From JAAOII01 sp965207705 (GTDB lineage Bacteria; Pseudomonadota; Gammaproteobacteria; CBDBNL01; JAAOII01), in contig OZ242292.1 of NCBI GenBank assembly GCA_965207705.1, forward strand, positions 1,612,001-1,676,000: a DNA stretch of 64,000 bases, written 5' to 3'. Under the pieces are notes generated by a model that saw nothing but the letters and a program-made list of their open reading frames with translations, ran no database searches and was not told the origin of the DNA. Every line of letters begins with the position of its first letter. Within the stretch, counting starts at the first letter, position 1. Made by a program: the position numbers and the translations under genes. This document shows positions 44,339 to 53,155 of this stretch, piece by piece.

Positions 44339-45559
44339 ATGAACTTACCCTCCACTATACGGATTAAAAACGGGGAAAAGGCAAGACCTACCTTCTCCCC
44401 TGAAGAGTTCAAACAAAGACAACAAAACCTTCGGGCGCTGATGGCTGAAAATAATATTGATGCGGTGCTTTTTACCTCAATCCACAACATTAATTACTTT
44501 AGTGATTTCCTCTATTGCTCTTTTGGCAGGCCCTATGGCTTGGTAGTTACCAGCGATAAGGTTGCCACTATTTCTGCCAATATTGATGGCGCTCAGCCAT
44601 GGAGACGCACCGTAGGAGATGATAATATCATTTTTACTGATTGGCAAAAAGATAATTATTTTCGTGCTGTCCAAGAGCTGTTAGGAAAATCTACAAACAT
44701 TAAAACCTTAGGTGTTGAATACGACCACATAACCAAAGAACGTCTTGATAAATTACAAGCCGCTTTCCCTAACGCTCAGATTTGCGATATAGGAGTCAAG
44801 TCCATGAGCTTGCGGATGCTTAAGTCACCAGACGAAATTGCTCTGATAACAAATGGCGCGTTGGTATCTGACACTGGCGGTTATGCCACAGTAGAGGCAA
44901 TAGCCGAAGGAGCGCCAGAGTATGAAGTGGCTCTTCACTCAACCCAAGCGATGGTGCGTAAAATTGCCGAGCTGTATCCACACGCAGAACTCATGGATAC
45001 TTGGAGTTGGTTTCAGTCCGGGATTAATACAGACGGCGCCCATAATCCAGTTACGTCGCGCCAAGTTCAAAAAGGCGATATTCTTAGTTTAAATTGTTTT
45101 TCTATGATTTCTGGCTACTACACCGCTTTGGAAAGAACCCTATTCTTTGATAGTTGCGATGCAGCATCATTAAAACTATGGAAAATAAATTGTGAGGTCC
45201 ATGAGAAAGGGCTCTCTTTGATTAAGCCCGGCGTCCAGTGTAAAGAGATAGCGAAGGAACTTAATAAAATATACGAAAGTTATGATATACTTAAGTACAG
45301 GACTTTTGGCTACGGCCATTCATTTGGTGTCTTATCCCATTATTATGGGCGTGAAGCGGGATTAGAATTGCGCGAAGATGTTGAAACAGTTCTGCAGCCA
45401 AACATGGTTGTATCCATGGAACCAATGATTATGATTCCCGAAGGACAACCAGGAGCGGGCGGTTATCGTGAGCATGATATTCTTGTAGTCACTGAAAGTG
45501 GCAGTGAGAACATCACTGGGTTTCCGTATGGTCCCCGGTCCAATATAGTTCCAATATAG
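44339..45559 (+). CDS. Creatinase (creatine amidinohydrolase)
   Basis: Hydrolyses creatine to sarcosine and urea. The 406-residue protein is collinear with Pseudomonas putida creatinase, a metal-free member of the M24 'pita-bread' family. The residues recalled as active-site in that enzyme are all present at equivalent places: Phe62 and Arg64 in CSFGRP, His235 in TDGAHNPVT, Tyr261 and Glu265 in GYYTALERTL, Arg338 in YYGREAGLELRED, and Glu361 in VVSMEPMIM. The N-terminus (IRIKNGEKARPTFS) also matches the creatinase pattern, arguing against a generic Xaa-Pro peptidase. It lies 54 bases after fdh and 29 bases before an ABC ATPase gene, so uptake and cleavage of creatine are probably coordinated. 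Confidence 0.92.
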   Translation: MNLPSTIRIKNGEKARPTFSPEEFKQRQQNLRALMAENNIDAVLFTSIHNINYFSDFLYCSFGRPYGLVVTSDKVATISANIDGAQPWRRTVGDDNIIFTDWQKDNYFRAVQELLGKSTNIKTLGVEYDHITKERLDKLQAAFPNAQICDIGVKSMSLRMLKSPDEIALITNGALVSDTGGYATVEAIAEGAPEYEVALHSTQAMVRKIAELYPHAELMDTWSWFQSGINTDGAHNPVTSRQVQKGDILSLNCFSMISGYYTALERTLFFDSCDAASLKLWKINCEVHEKGLSLIKPGVQCKEIAKELNKIYESYDILKYRTFGYGHSFGVLSHYYGREAGLELREDVETVLQPNMVVSMEPMIMIPEGQPGAGGYREHDILVVTESGSENITGFPYGPRSNIVPI

Positions 45560-45588
45560 TAAAGGGATAGTTAGAATAACAAGTCAAT

Positions 45589-46695
45589 ATGAATAAACAA
45601 GCAGATACTTTAGTATCATTTAAGTCAGTAAAAAAGAGCTACGATGGAAAAAGCTTAATCATCAAAGACCTTAATCTGGATATAAACAGAGGAGAGTTTG
45701 TCACTCTTTTAGGTCCTTCGGGTTCGGGGAAAACTACTTGTCTGATGATGTTAGCGGGTTTTGAGTCGGTTACTGCTGGTGAAATTCAAATTGATGGCAA
45801 GCCAATTCAAAACATACCTCCCAATAAACGAAACCTTGGTATGGTTTTTCAGGATTATGCGCTTTTCCCTCACATGACGGTTAAAGAGAACCTTGCTTTT
45901 CCGCTTGAAGTTAGAAAAAACTCCAATGATGAAATCAAACAAAAAGTTGATGAAGCGCTTAGCATGGTTGCCCTTAGCGGTTATGAGTCAAGACGTATAG
46001 GACAGCTATCAGGCGGGCAAAAACAAAGGGTTGCCGTTGCCAGGGCTTTAATATTTCGCCCCGAGATTATTCTGATGGATGAGCCATTAGGAGCTTTGGA
46101 TAAAAATCTGCGCGAAGAAATGCAATTTGAAATAATGCGCTTGCATGATTCGCTGGGCATAACCTTTATTTATGTAACCCATGACCAAAGTGAGGCAGTA
46201 ACTATGTCTGACAGAATTGCGGTTTTTGATGATGGGGAGATACAACAATATGACTCTCCCACTCAAATATGGGAAAAGCCACAAAACGCTTTTGTCGCAT
46301 CTTTTATTGGTGAGAATAATTGCCTGAAAGGTAAAATAGAAAAGATTAGCAAGGGTATATGCAGTGCCAAATTAGAAGATGGTTCGCTTATTAAGGCGCA
46401 GGCGGTTAATGTTTCACACGCAGGGGAGGATAGCACCTTGACAGTTCGCCCAGAAAGGGTAACTGTCGGCAAAGATGCTGCGGCACTTAAAGGTAAGAAT
46501 TATTCAAAAATAAAAGGTAGGGTACTGGAAGTCATTTATATGGGCGACCATATTCGTATCCGTATGAGGGTTGGAAATAGTGATTCATTCATTATTATGG
46601 TTGAAAACACTTCTGACCACCAACATTACAAACAAGGGGAGACGTTAAATTTGGCATGGAGAGCCGAGGATTGTCATGCTCTTGATGCTACTTAA
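45589..46695 (+). CDS. ABC importer ATPase, PotA type (putative creatine importer)
   Basis: ATPase subunit of 368 residues with Walker A GPSGSGKTT (about 43-51), Q-loop in VFQDYALFPH, signature LSGGQKQR, Walker B ILMDEP, the switch His in VTHDQSEA, and a C-terminal TOBE-like domain. It belongs to the spermidine/putrescine-type (PotA) group. The gene order ATPase, binding protein, permease, permease follows creatinase directly. The family usually transports polyamines or related cationic compounds; here the context suggests creatine or a similar guanidino or methylated amine compound. That substrate is inferred. Confidence 0.9.
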   Translation: MNKQADTLVSFKSVKKSYDGKSLIIKDLNLDINRGEFVTLLGPSGSGKTTCLMMLAGFESVTAGEIQIDGKPIQNIPPNKRNLGMVFQDYALFPHMTVKENLAFPLEVRKNSNDEIKQKVDEALSMVALSGYESRRIGQLSGGQKQRVAVARALIFRPEIILMDEPLGALDKNLREEMQFEIMRLHDSLGITFIYVTHDQSEAVTMSDRIAVFDDGEIQQYDSPTQIWEKPQNAFVASFIGENNCLKGKIEKISKGICSAKLEDGSLIKAQAVNVSHAGEDSTLTVRPERVTVGKDAAALKGKNYSKIKGRVLEVIYMGDHIRIRMRVGNSDSFIIMVENTSDHQHYKQGETLNLAWRAEDCHALDAT

Positions 46696-46720
46696 TTATT
46701 ATTAACAATATATATATATT

Positions 46721-47827
46721 ATGACAAAACATACTATAACTAAAGCAATTGCAATTACTGCAGGCGCTACATTATTAGCTGGTCTTGGCGTTGTATCTAA
46801 TGCTGCTGGTTCCTTGAACATTGTTTCTTGGGGCGGCGCTTATACTAAAAGCCAAACCGAAGCTTATCACAAACCATTTACCAAGAAGTCCAACGTTAAG
46901 ATCAATAATATTGATCAAGGTTCTGCTTCTCCAGCTGGGCTGCGCGCTCAGGTGAAGGCAGGCAAGGTTACTTGGGATTTGGTTGATGTTCTTGAAGCAG
47001 ATTCAGCTCGCTTATGCGATGATGGTATAGTCGAGAGAATTGACTATAACACGATTCTTGCTCCAGGCAAAGATGGCTCTAAACCCACCGATGATTTCGT
47101 TGGAGGATTGAACGGCTGTTTTATTCCACAGATAGTATACGCAACACTTTTTGGCTACAATACAGAAGTATTTACAGGCAAAAGGGTTCCTAAAACTATC
47201 AAGGATGTATTTAATCTTAGAAAATTTCCTGGTAAAAGGGCATTTGAAAAACTTGCCGCCAATAACTTGGAATGGGCTTTGATAGCTGATGGAGTTAAGA
47301 TTAAAGATGTCTATAAAGTTCTTGGCACTGAAAAAGGTGTTGCAAGAGCTTTTAAGAAGCTTGATACTATTAAGGATTCAGTTATCTGGTGGGAAAAAGG
47401 CGCGCAACCGCCACAACTCCTGGCTGATAAAGAAGTTGTAATAGCCAGCGCCTATAATGGACGTCTGTTCAATGCTCAGTTAATTGAAAACCAACCCATT
47501 GCAATAATATGGGATGGACAATCAGTTGAGATTGATGGCTGGGTTGTCCCCAAAGGTAAACTTTCTAAAGAAATGAAGGACTATTTATATTTTGCTACCG
47601 ACTCACAACGTTTGGCGGACCAAGCAAGGTATATTTCCTATAGCCCAGCGCGTAAATCCTCCGCTACTTTAGTATCCACTTTAGCAGATAATCCAAGCAT
47701 TCAAGTAGGACCTCACTTGCCTACTCATCCTGATAACTACTTTAACCCTTTGGTTAAAAGTGCAGAGTTCTGGATTGATAATGGTGAGAGTTTAAATGAA
47801 CGCTTTCAAGCATGGTTGGTTAAATAA
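46721..47827 (+). CDS. Periplasmic binding protein, PotD type (putative creatine-binding)
   Basis: 368 residues with a Sec signal peptide (about 1-28, cleavage near SNAAG) and the fold of PotD-like solute-binding proteins: SLNIVSWGGAYTKSQTEAYHKPF at the mature start, TWDLVDVLEAD, and the closing SAEFWIDNGESLNERFQAWL. It captures the substrate in the periplasm for the permeases encoded downstream. A strong terminator-like hairpin directly after the gene may raise its expression relative to the permeases. The substrate is unknown; creatine is suggested by the adjacent creatinase. Confidence 0.88.
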   Translation: MTKHTITKAIAITAGATLLAGLGVVSNAAGSLNIVSWGGAYTKSQTEAYHKPFTKKSNVKINNIDQGSASPAGLRAQVKAGKVTWDLVDVLEADSARLCDDGIVERIDYNTILAPGKDGSKPTDDFVGGLNGCFIPQIVYATLFGYNTEVFTGKRVPKTIKDVFNLRKFPGKRAFEKLAANNLEWALIADGVKIKDVYKVLGTEKGVARAFKKLDTIKDSVIWWEKGAQPPQLLADKEVVIASAYNGRLFNAQLIENQPIAIIWDGQSVEIDGWVVPKGKLSKEMKDYLYFATDSQRLADQARYISYSPARKSSATLVSTLADNPSIQVGPHLPTHPDNYFNPLVKSAEFWIDNGESLNERFQAWLVK

Positions 47828-47841
47828 CCCTTCCTAATATT

Positions 47842-47877
47842 ACAAACCGAGTTGGGGGACTCGGTTTGTTTTTTTTA
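47842..47877 (+). terminator. Intrinsic terminator between binding protein and permease genes
   Basis: An 11-bp perfect stem (ACAAACCGAGT/ACTCGGTTTGT, 47842-47852 and 47859-47869) with a six-base TGGGGG loop is followed by a run of T (47869-47876). It lies inside the operon, 15 bases after the binding-protein gene, so it probably gives partial termination. Confidence 0.88.
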
Positions 47878-47901
47878 TTTTTATAAAGGATTAGTAAACT
47901 T

Positions 47902-49116
47902 ATGACACGGACAATAAAACAACAGTATCGTAAATCTCAAAATCGTCTGCGCTTACGCGCTTTGCTTTTGGTGTCTCCTTTATTGATATTCATCTGTGTG
48001 ATGTTTCTTATACCTATCCTGCGGTTAATGGTAGTTAGTACCGATAATCAGGATATGTATGAGTTAGTACCTCAGACCCGTGACATAATTCAAACTTGGG
48101 ATGGCAGCGGCACCCCCAGCGAAGAAATATACGCCGCATTTCTGGCTGACTTAAAAGTAGCAAAAGAATCTCAAAGAATTGGGCAAATAGCCCGCAGATT
48201 AAACTATGAATTGCCCGGCGCTCGGACTTCTGTGAATCGTATGGGGCGGCGCTTGGATAGTATATCTCCCCCATATAAAGAAGCGTTCGCCGAGGTAGAT
48301 GAAAAATGGGATGGACCTGCCTTATGGAGTATTATTAAACGGGAAAGTTCTCTTTACACTGCCTCTTATTATGTGGCAGCCATTGATATGAAGTATTCAC
48401 CTGAGGGAGGACTTGAGCCGCGTCCCGACTATCAACAGATCTATGTAAAATTATTCATTAGAACTATTATAATAAGCGCAATTATAGTTTTGTTGTGTTT
48501 CCTTTTAGGGTATCCTATTGCTTACCTGCTTTCCACTCTGCCAGTCAAGTACAGCAACTTACTAATGATATTTGTGTTATTGCCATTTTGGACTTCTTTG
48601 TTAGTTAGAACCACTTCTTGGATAGTGCTTCTTCAATCGCAAGGAGTGCTTAATTCTTTCTTTGTTTTGCTTGGTTTAGTTGATGATGAGAATAGAATTC
48701 AGATGGTTTACAACATGACTGGAACGATTATTGCTATGACTCATATTTTGCTGCCTTTTATGATTTTGCCCTTGTATAGCGTAATGAAGACCATCCCGGC
48801 TAACCTGATGCGCGCTTCAATATCCATGGGTGCTAGTTGGATTTATTCTTTCTTTCGCGTTTATTTCCCCATGTCCTTGCCAGGGGTTAGCGCTGGCGGA
48901 CTTTTAGTTTTTATTCTTGCTATTGGCTACTATATAACTCCAGCTTTGGTAGGCGGTAGTTCGGGACAATTCATTTCAAACCTCATTGCCTATCATATCC
49001 AATCATCACTTAACTGGGGGCTAGGCGCCGCATTAAGTGCAATGCTGTTGGGATGTGTTCTAATTCTTTATTGGGTTTATAATCGCCTTATTGGCATTGA
49101 TAAGCTAAGCTTCTAA
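47902..49116 (+). CDS. ABC permease, PotB type, with large first periplasmic loop
   Basis: Inner-membrane permease of 404 residues. TM1 (about 20-45) is followed by an extra soluble stretch of about 120 residues before the core segments (from about 188), then the permease core with the family loop MRASISMGASWIYSFFRVYFPMSLPG that contacts the ATPase. The usual PotB is nearer 280-300 residues, so the loop is an addition; such long forms are known among PotB-like permeases. It pairs with the next permease. Confidence 0.88.
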   Translation: MTRTIKQQYRKSQNRLRLRALLLVSPLLIFICVMFLIPILRLMVVSTDNQDMYELVPQTRDIIQTWDGSGTPSEEIYAAFLADLKVAKESQRIGQIARRLNYELPGARTSVNRMGRRLDSISPPYKEAFAEVDEKWDGPALWSIIKRESSLYTASYYVAAIDMKYSPEGGLEPRPDYQQIYVKLFIRTIIISAIIVLLCFLLGYPIAYLLSTLPVKYSNLLMIFVLLPFWTSLLVRTTSWIVLLQSQGVLNSFFVLLGLVDDENRIQMVYNMTGTIIAMTHILLPFMILPLYSVMKTIPANLMRASISMGASWIYSFFRVYFPMSLPGVSAGGLLVFILAIGYYITPALVGGSSGQFISNLIAYHIQSSLNWGLGAALSAMLLGCVLILYWVYNRLIGIDKLSF

Positions 49117-49138
49117 GCATCTTATTTAGCATCTTGTT

Positions 49139-49981
49139 ATGAAATCATATTTAACTCCCGCAGAAAGAATAGGGCGCTGGACTTACCTGGTATTCTGTTG
49201 TTTGGTATTTATCTTTTTGCTATTCCCGCTTCTCGTAATAATTCCGCTGTCTTTTAATTCTATTCCTTACTTCACCTTCACTAAAGAGATGCTTGCTCTT
49301 GACCCTGAGGGTTTTTCTTTGAGATGGTATAAAGATTTTTGGAGTAGTGAAGAATGGCGACTGGCTGTAAAGAATAGCTTCATAATTGCCATATTTGCCA
49401 CTTTATTGGCAACCTCCCTTGGCACCCTGGCGGCTCTTGGACTTTCGCGTTCCTATATGCCATTTAAGAATTTGATTATGGGAATTCTCATATCTCCTTT
49501 GATTGTCCCTATTATCATATCCGCAGTTGGTATGTTCTTCTTTTTTGCTGATGTAGGATTAGCAAAAACATATCTGGGAGCTATTCTCGGTCATACAGTT
49601 GTGGGCACGCCTTTTGTTGTTATAACTGTGACTGCTTCGCTTAGTGGCTTCAATTATAATTTAGTTCGCGCGGCGCAGAATCTTGGCTCTAGTCATTGGC
49701 GCACCTTTAGGAAGGTTATTTTTCCGTTAGTGACGCCTGGGGTTATATCTGGCGCTCTTTTTGCTTTTGTTGCTTCTTTTGATGAGGTAGTAATAATTCT
49801 ATTTGTTGGCGGCTTTGAGCAGCAGACCATAACTGTCCGTATGTGGTCGGGAATAAGAGAAGAGATTAGCCCAACTATCCTGGCAGTGGCAACATTATTT
49901 TTAATTATTTCAGTATTCTTATTAACCACCATTGAGCTTTTGCGCCGCAGAAATCAAAAATTACGCGGCATCGTAGAATAA
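49139..49981 (+). CDS. ABC permease, PotC type
   Basis: Second inner-membrane permease of the importer, 280 residues with six predicted membrane segments. The ATPase-contact loop is VRAAQNLGSSHWRTFRKVIFPLVTPGV. The gene begins 22 bases after the preceding permease gene and ends the operon. It converges on the glk gene of the next operon. Confidence 0.88.
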   Translation: MKSYLTPAERIGRWTYLVFCCLVFIFLLFPLLVIIPLSFNSIPYFTFTKEMLALDPEGFSLRWYKDFWSSEEWRLAVKNSFIIAIFATLLATSLGTLAALGLSRSYMPFKNLIMGILISPLIVPIIISAVGMFFFFADVGLAKTYLGAILGHTVVGTPFVVITVTASLSGFNYNLVRAAQNLGSSHWRTFRKVIFPLVTPGVISGALFAFVASFDEVVIILFVGGFEQQTITVRMWSGIREEISPTILAVATLFLIISVFLLTTIELLRRRNQKLRGIVE

Positions 49982-50001
49982 ATTGGACATTACGACATAG
50001 T

Positions 50002-50057
50002 TTCTGTAGGGGCGTGAGCTGCGCTCCGCCCGATGAGGAGAGCTATGCTCTCCTCAT
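50002..50057. terminator. Double hairpin between convergent operons (diverged repeat copy 9)
   Basis: A diverged dispersed repeat (TCTGTAGGGGCGTGAGC, then GCTCCGCCC) is followed at once by a perfect 11-bp hairpin (ATGAGGAGAGC/GCTCTCCTCAT, 50033-50043 and 50047-50057). It sits between the ends of the permease gene and glk, where it may stop transcription from both sides. The only A/T run (50058-50064) reads as T for minus-strand transcripts before the hairpin, so termination is not classical. Confidence 0.5.
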
Positions 50058-50067
50058 AAAAAAACGA

Positions 50068-51033
50068 TTATTCCTCATCCATTGCTACAGCGCATCCCTT
50101 AAGCGCCGACAAATCTGACTTTATAATAAAAGTTGGTATTTCCCTCATATAGGAATCAAACCTGCCTTTATTTTCAAATCTACGCCTCAAGGAACTATTA
50201 ATAAAATACTTATGGTGCTTGCTTACAATCCCTCCCCCTATGTATACTCCGCCAAATGCTCCTAACACTAATCCCAAATCTCCTGCCACATCTCCCAAAG
50301 CGCAAGCAAACATATCCATTGCTTCCATGCATGACTCATTCTTTTTGTTAATTGCCAACTCCGCTATCTTTTGTTCGTTAAAGTTTTCTATGGGCTGTCC
50401 GTTAATAGTGCATAGAGCATGATACAACCTCTGCAGCCCCTTTCCCGTAAGAACTCTTTCCGCCGAAATACGCGGCAGTTCGCTGCGCAGAATCTCCGCC
50501 ACTAAAATCTCCCTTTCGGTTTGTGGAGCAAACGATATATGCCCCCCTTCACCTTGTAAGGGAATCCATGCGTTCTGTGCTCGCGCCCATATAAGCCCAG
50601 ACATTCCCAATCCAGTTCCAGGTCCTAATACCCCTATAGGGGAATCTTTTGCCACTTTGCCAGAACCAAATTTAATATAGTCATCGGGTTTTAGTAAAGG
50701 AACTGCCAGAGAAAGGGCAGTAAAATCATTAATTATTTTAAGTTGGCTAAGCCCTAATTCCTGTTGCAGCTTGGTGCGATAGAATTGCCAATGGCTATTG
50801 GTAAGTTGTATTGGATGAGTATGCACTGGACAAGCAACAGCCAGGCATGCTCTATCGGGCTGTTGTTGAACTTCTTGAAGGTATTTTGTTATAGCATCGC
50901 GTGGATGATTAAAATCGCTAACTTTATAAACCTTCTCTTTGGAGACAACTCCATTCTCAGCTATGCCAAAACGAGCATTGGTGCCTCCTATATCGGCTAC
51001 AAAAATTGGGCTATTTGTTAAGTCGCGCTTCAA
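50068..51033 (-). CDS. glk: Glucokinase
   Basis: Phosphorylates glucose with ATP to glucose-6-phosphate. The 321-residue protein is of the E. coli Glk type: phosphate-1 motif FVADIGGTNARFG (about 11-23), IINDFTALSLAVP with the catalytic Asp, GPGTGLGMSGLI, and the LQGEGGHISFAP segment. It is the last gene of the minus-strand sugar operon, overlapping the fructokinase gene by 23 bases. It would handle the glucose released by the alpha-glucosidase. Confidence 0.94.
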   Translation of the reverse strand: MKRDLTNSPIFVADIGGTNARFGIAENGVVSKEKVYKVSDFNHPRDAITKYLQEVQQQPDRACLAVACPVHTHPIQLTNSHWQFYRTKLQQELGLSQLKIINDFTALSLAVPLLKPDDYIKFGSGKVAKDSPIGVLGPGTGLGMSGLIWARAQNAWIPLQGEGGHISFAPQTEREILVAEILRSELPRISAERVLTGKGLQRLYHALCTINGQPIENFNEQKIAELAINKKNESCMEAMDMFACALGDVAGDLGLVLGAFGGVYIGGGIVSKHHKYFINSSLRRRFENKGRFDSYMREIPTFIIKSDLSALKGCAVAMDEE

Positions 51034-52000
51034 CTTCCTTTAACTTGGGTGAAGATTCCAACCCTCCCCGTTTGGTAACGGATAAGGCAGCGGCATGATT
51101 GGCAAAATTTAAAATATAGTGTAATTCTTCATCGGTAAGCGCAAACTTATTTTTATTATTAGTATAAATATTGGCTAAGTTATACAGCACTGCCCCTATA
51201 AAATTATCTCCTGCTCCTGTGGTATCAACTACCTTGCATTTAATCCCTGGCAGGTGTACAGGTTCGTTTTTCTGAGTAAAGGCGCTGCACCCCTTGCCGC
51301 CTCTGGTTATTAGTATTAGCTTACAGCCGAGTTCAAAAAGATTATCAACCACTGCTTTTTCTTTTGCATTAGGAAATAAAAAATGCATTTCATCTTCAGA
51401 AAATTTTACTATATCGGCATGAGGAAATAAGCGATGGACGCTCATCGTTAATAGCTTATCATCCTCCCAAATCAATGGTCTAATGTTCGGGTCATAACTA
51501 ACCAGCACATTATTTTTTTGCGCCAGTTTCATTCCCCATTCGGTGGCTAGGTGGCTTGATTGGGTGGTCTGACAATTGGAACCGCAATGAAATATTGCAG
51601 TATTTCTAAACCATTCTTCTTTCCAGTCATCTTTACGAAACGCCAGATCTGCGGCACAGTGAGAATCGCGATAAATATCAAAACTTCTTTCTCCATCCTT
51701 ATCATGACTAACAAAGGATATAGAACTCTTTAACCCATCTAATTGGTTGCAATAGTTCATTCTTATTCCTTTATTATCCATATAATTCATCAGAAAATCG
51801 CCAAACGTATCTTTGCTTAGCTTGCCGACAAAATATGCCTTGCTGCCAAGCTCTGTGATAGCCGAAGCAACTATTGCTGGAGAACCGCCCGCATATTTGC
51901 TAAAGTGCTCTATGCCCTGCCTCTCCTCGTCCTTATTGTCCGTAAAGGAGAACATATCTATAAGAAGTTCGCCAAAACATATAATTTTTGATTGACTCAT
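51011..52000 (-). CDS. PfkB-family sugar kinase, probable fructokinase
   Basis: 329 residues of the ribokinase/PfkB family. The N-terminal GELLIDM and YAGGSPAIVA motifs bind the sugar, and DTTGAGDNFIGA (about 257-268) holds the catalytic Asp and anion hole. The GELLIDM start is typical of bacterial fructokinases. Its place between the sugar ABC ATPase and glucokinase genes supports phosphorylation of the fructose half of a disaccharide. Other PfkB substrates cannot be excluded. Confidence 0.85.
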   Translation of the reverse strand: MSQSKIICFGELLIDMFSFTDNKDEERQGIEHFSKYAGGSPAIVASAITELGSKAYFVGKLSKDTFGDFLMNYMDNKGIRMNYCNQLDGLKSSISFVSHDKDGERSFDIYRDSHCAADLAFRKDDWKEEWFRNTAIFHCGSNCQTTQSSHLATEWGMKLAQKNNVLVSYDPNIRPLIWEDDKLLTMSVHRLFPHADIVKFSEDEMHFLFPNAKEKAVVDNLFELGCKLILITRGGKGCSAFTQKNEPVHLPGIKCKVVDTTGAGDNFIGAVLYNLANIYTNNKNKFALTDEELHYILNFANHAAALSVTKRGGLESSPKLKEVEARLNK

Positions 52001-52038
52001 TTGTTAGGTATTAGATGGTTATATTTAAATATTTATAA

Positions 52039-53151
52039 TTAACTATTATACAGAATGCTCTCGCCAGATTGGTTAAATATATAACAGTCCGCTGCTTGAA
52101 AATATACGCTGACATTCTCTTTCGCCCCTTTAAATTCTTTTGCTTGACAGGTTATTACATTGTCTTTGCTTATCTCAATATATGCATAAGAGGTATTGCC
52201 AAGTTTCTCCAAAGTGATTAGCTTGCCGTCCACTTTAATGCTATTCTTATGTTCTTGTTTTATGCCTACATTTTCGGGGCGCACTCCTATGATAATCTTA
52301 TCGCCTTTTTTGATTTGAGATGAACATTTCTTATTAAGGTCTATGGTTATTTCTTGCGAGTTATTAATCTTGCCTTTAATTGACATTGGAACTGATTTAT
52401 CTGATACTGCGGTAACCTGGCAACTAATAAAGTTCATGCTCGGAGAACCTATAAAACCAGCAACAAATATATTACATGGTTTTTCATACAATTCTAATGG
52501 ATGTCCAATCTGTTCCACCTTACCATCATTTAGCACGACTATACGGTCTGCCAGGGTCATTGCTTCCACCTGGTCATGAGTTACGTAAATCATGGTAGTT
52601 TTTAGTTTTTTATGCAGCCGCGCCATCTCAATTCGCATCTGCACTCTGAGAGCGGCATCAAGGTTAGAAAGTGGCTCATCAAATAAAAATAGTTTGGGTT
52701 TGCGCACTATAGTTCTGCCAATAGCAACCCTTTGCCTTTGACCGCCCGACATATCCTTGGGCTTAGCATTCATAAGATGCTTTATTTGCAAAACATCCGA
52801 TGCGCTATCCACACGCTGTTTGATTTCTTCTTCCGATATTTTAAGATTGCGCAAGCCAAACGCCATATTTTCATAAGTATTCATGTGTGGGTATAAAGCA
52901 TACGACTGAAACACCATTGCCACATCCCGTTTTACTGGTGGCATGTCGTTTATTACATCGCCGTTCATTATCAGTTCTCCAGCTGTTATGTCTTCAAGTC
53001 CAGCAATAAGACGTAGTAAAGTGGATTTACCGCAGCCAGATGGACCAACGAAAACTATAAACTCACCAGTGTCTACTTCAAAGCTAACATCTTGAAGTAT
53101 ATCTACATCGCCGAAGCTTTTGCATACTTTATTTAATTCTATACTGCTCAT
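52039..53151 (-). CDS. Sugar ABC transporter ATPase (MsmX/UgpC/MalK type)
   Basis: 370 residues with Walker A GPSGCGKSTLLR, Q-loop VFQSYALYPHM, signature MSGGQRQR, Walker B LFLFDEP, switch His in VTHDQVEA, and a C-terminal regulatory OB-type domain. It energises the two permeases encoded upstream in the operon. It starts 4 bases after the alpha-glucosidase stop, suggesting tight co-translation. Confidence 0.92.
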   Translation of the reverse strand: MSSIELNKVCKSFGDVDILQDVSFEVDTGEFIVFVGPSGCGKSTLLRLIAGLEDITAGELIMNGDVINDMPPVKRDVAMVFQSYALYPHMNTYENMAFGLRNLKISEEEIKQRVDSASDVLQIKHLMNAKPKDMSGGQRQRVAIGRTIVRKPKLFLFDEPLSNLDAALRVQMRIEMARLHKKLKTTMIYVTHDQVEAMTLADRIVVLNDGKVEQIGHPLELYEKPCNIFVAGFIGSPSMNFISCQVTAVSDKSVPMSIKGKINNSQEITIDLNKKCSSQIKKGDKIIIGVRPENVGIKQEHKNSIKVDGKLITLEKLGNTSYAYIEISKDNVITCQAKEFKGAKENVSVYFQAADCYIFNQSGESILYNS

Positions 53152-53155
53152 AATA

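Noticed and set aside
44339..45559. Generic Xaa-Pro aminopeptidase or ectoine hydrolase for the M24 protein
   Set aside because: The N-terminal domain and the full set of creatinase active-site residues match creatine amidinohydrolase; the metal-ligand pattern of M24 peptidases is not the better fit.
45589..49981. Firm assignment of the importer to spermidine/putrescine
   Set aside because: The family is PotABCD-like, but this family has many substrates and the operon context points to creatine; the symbols potABCD were therefore not used.
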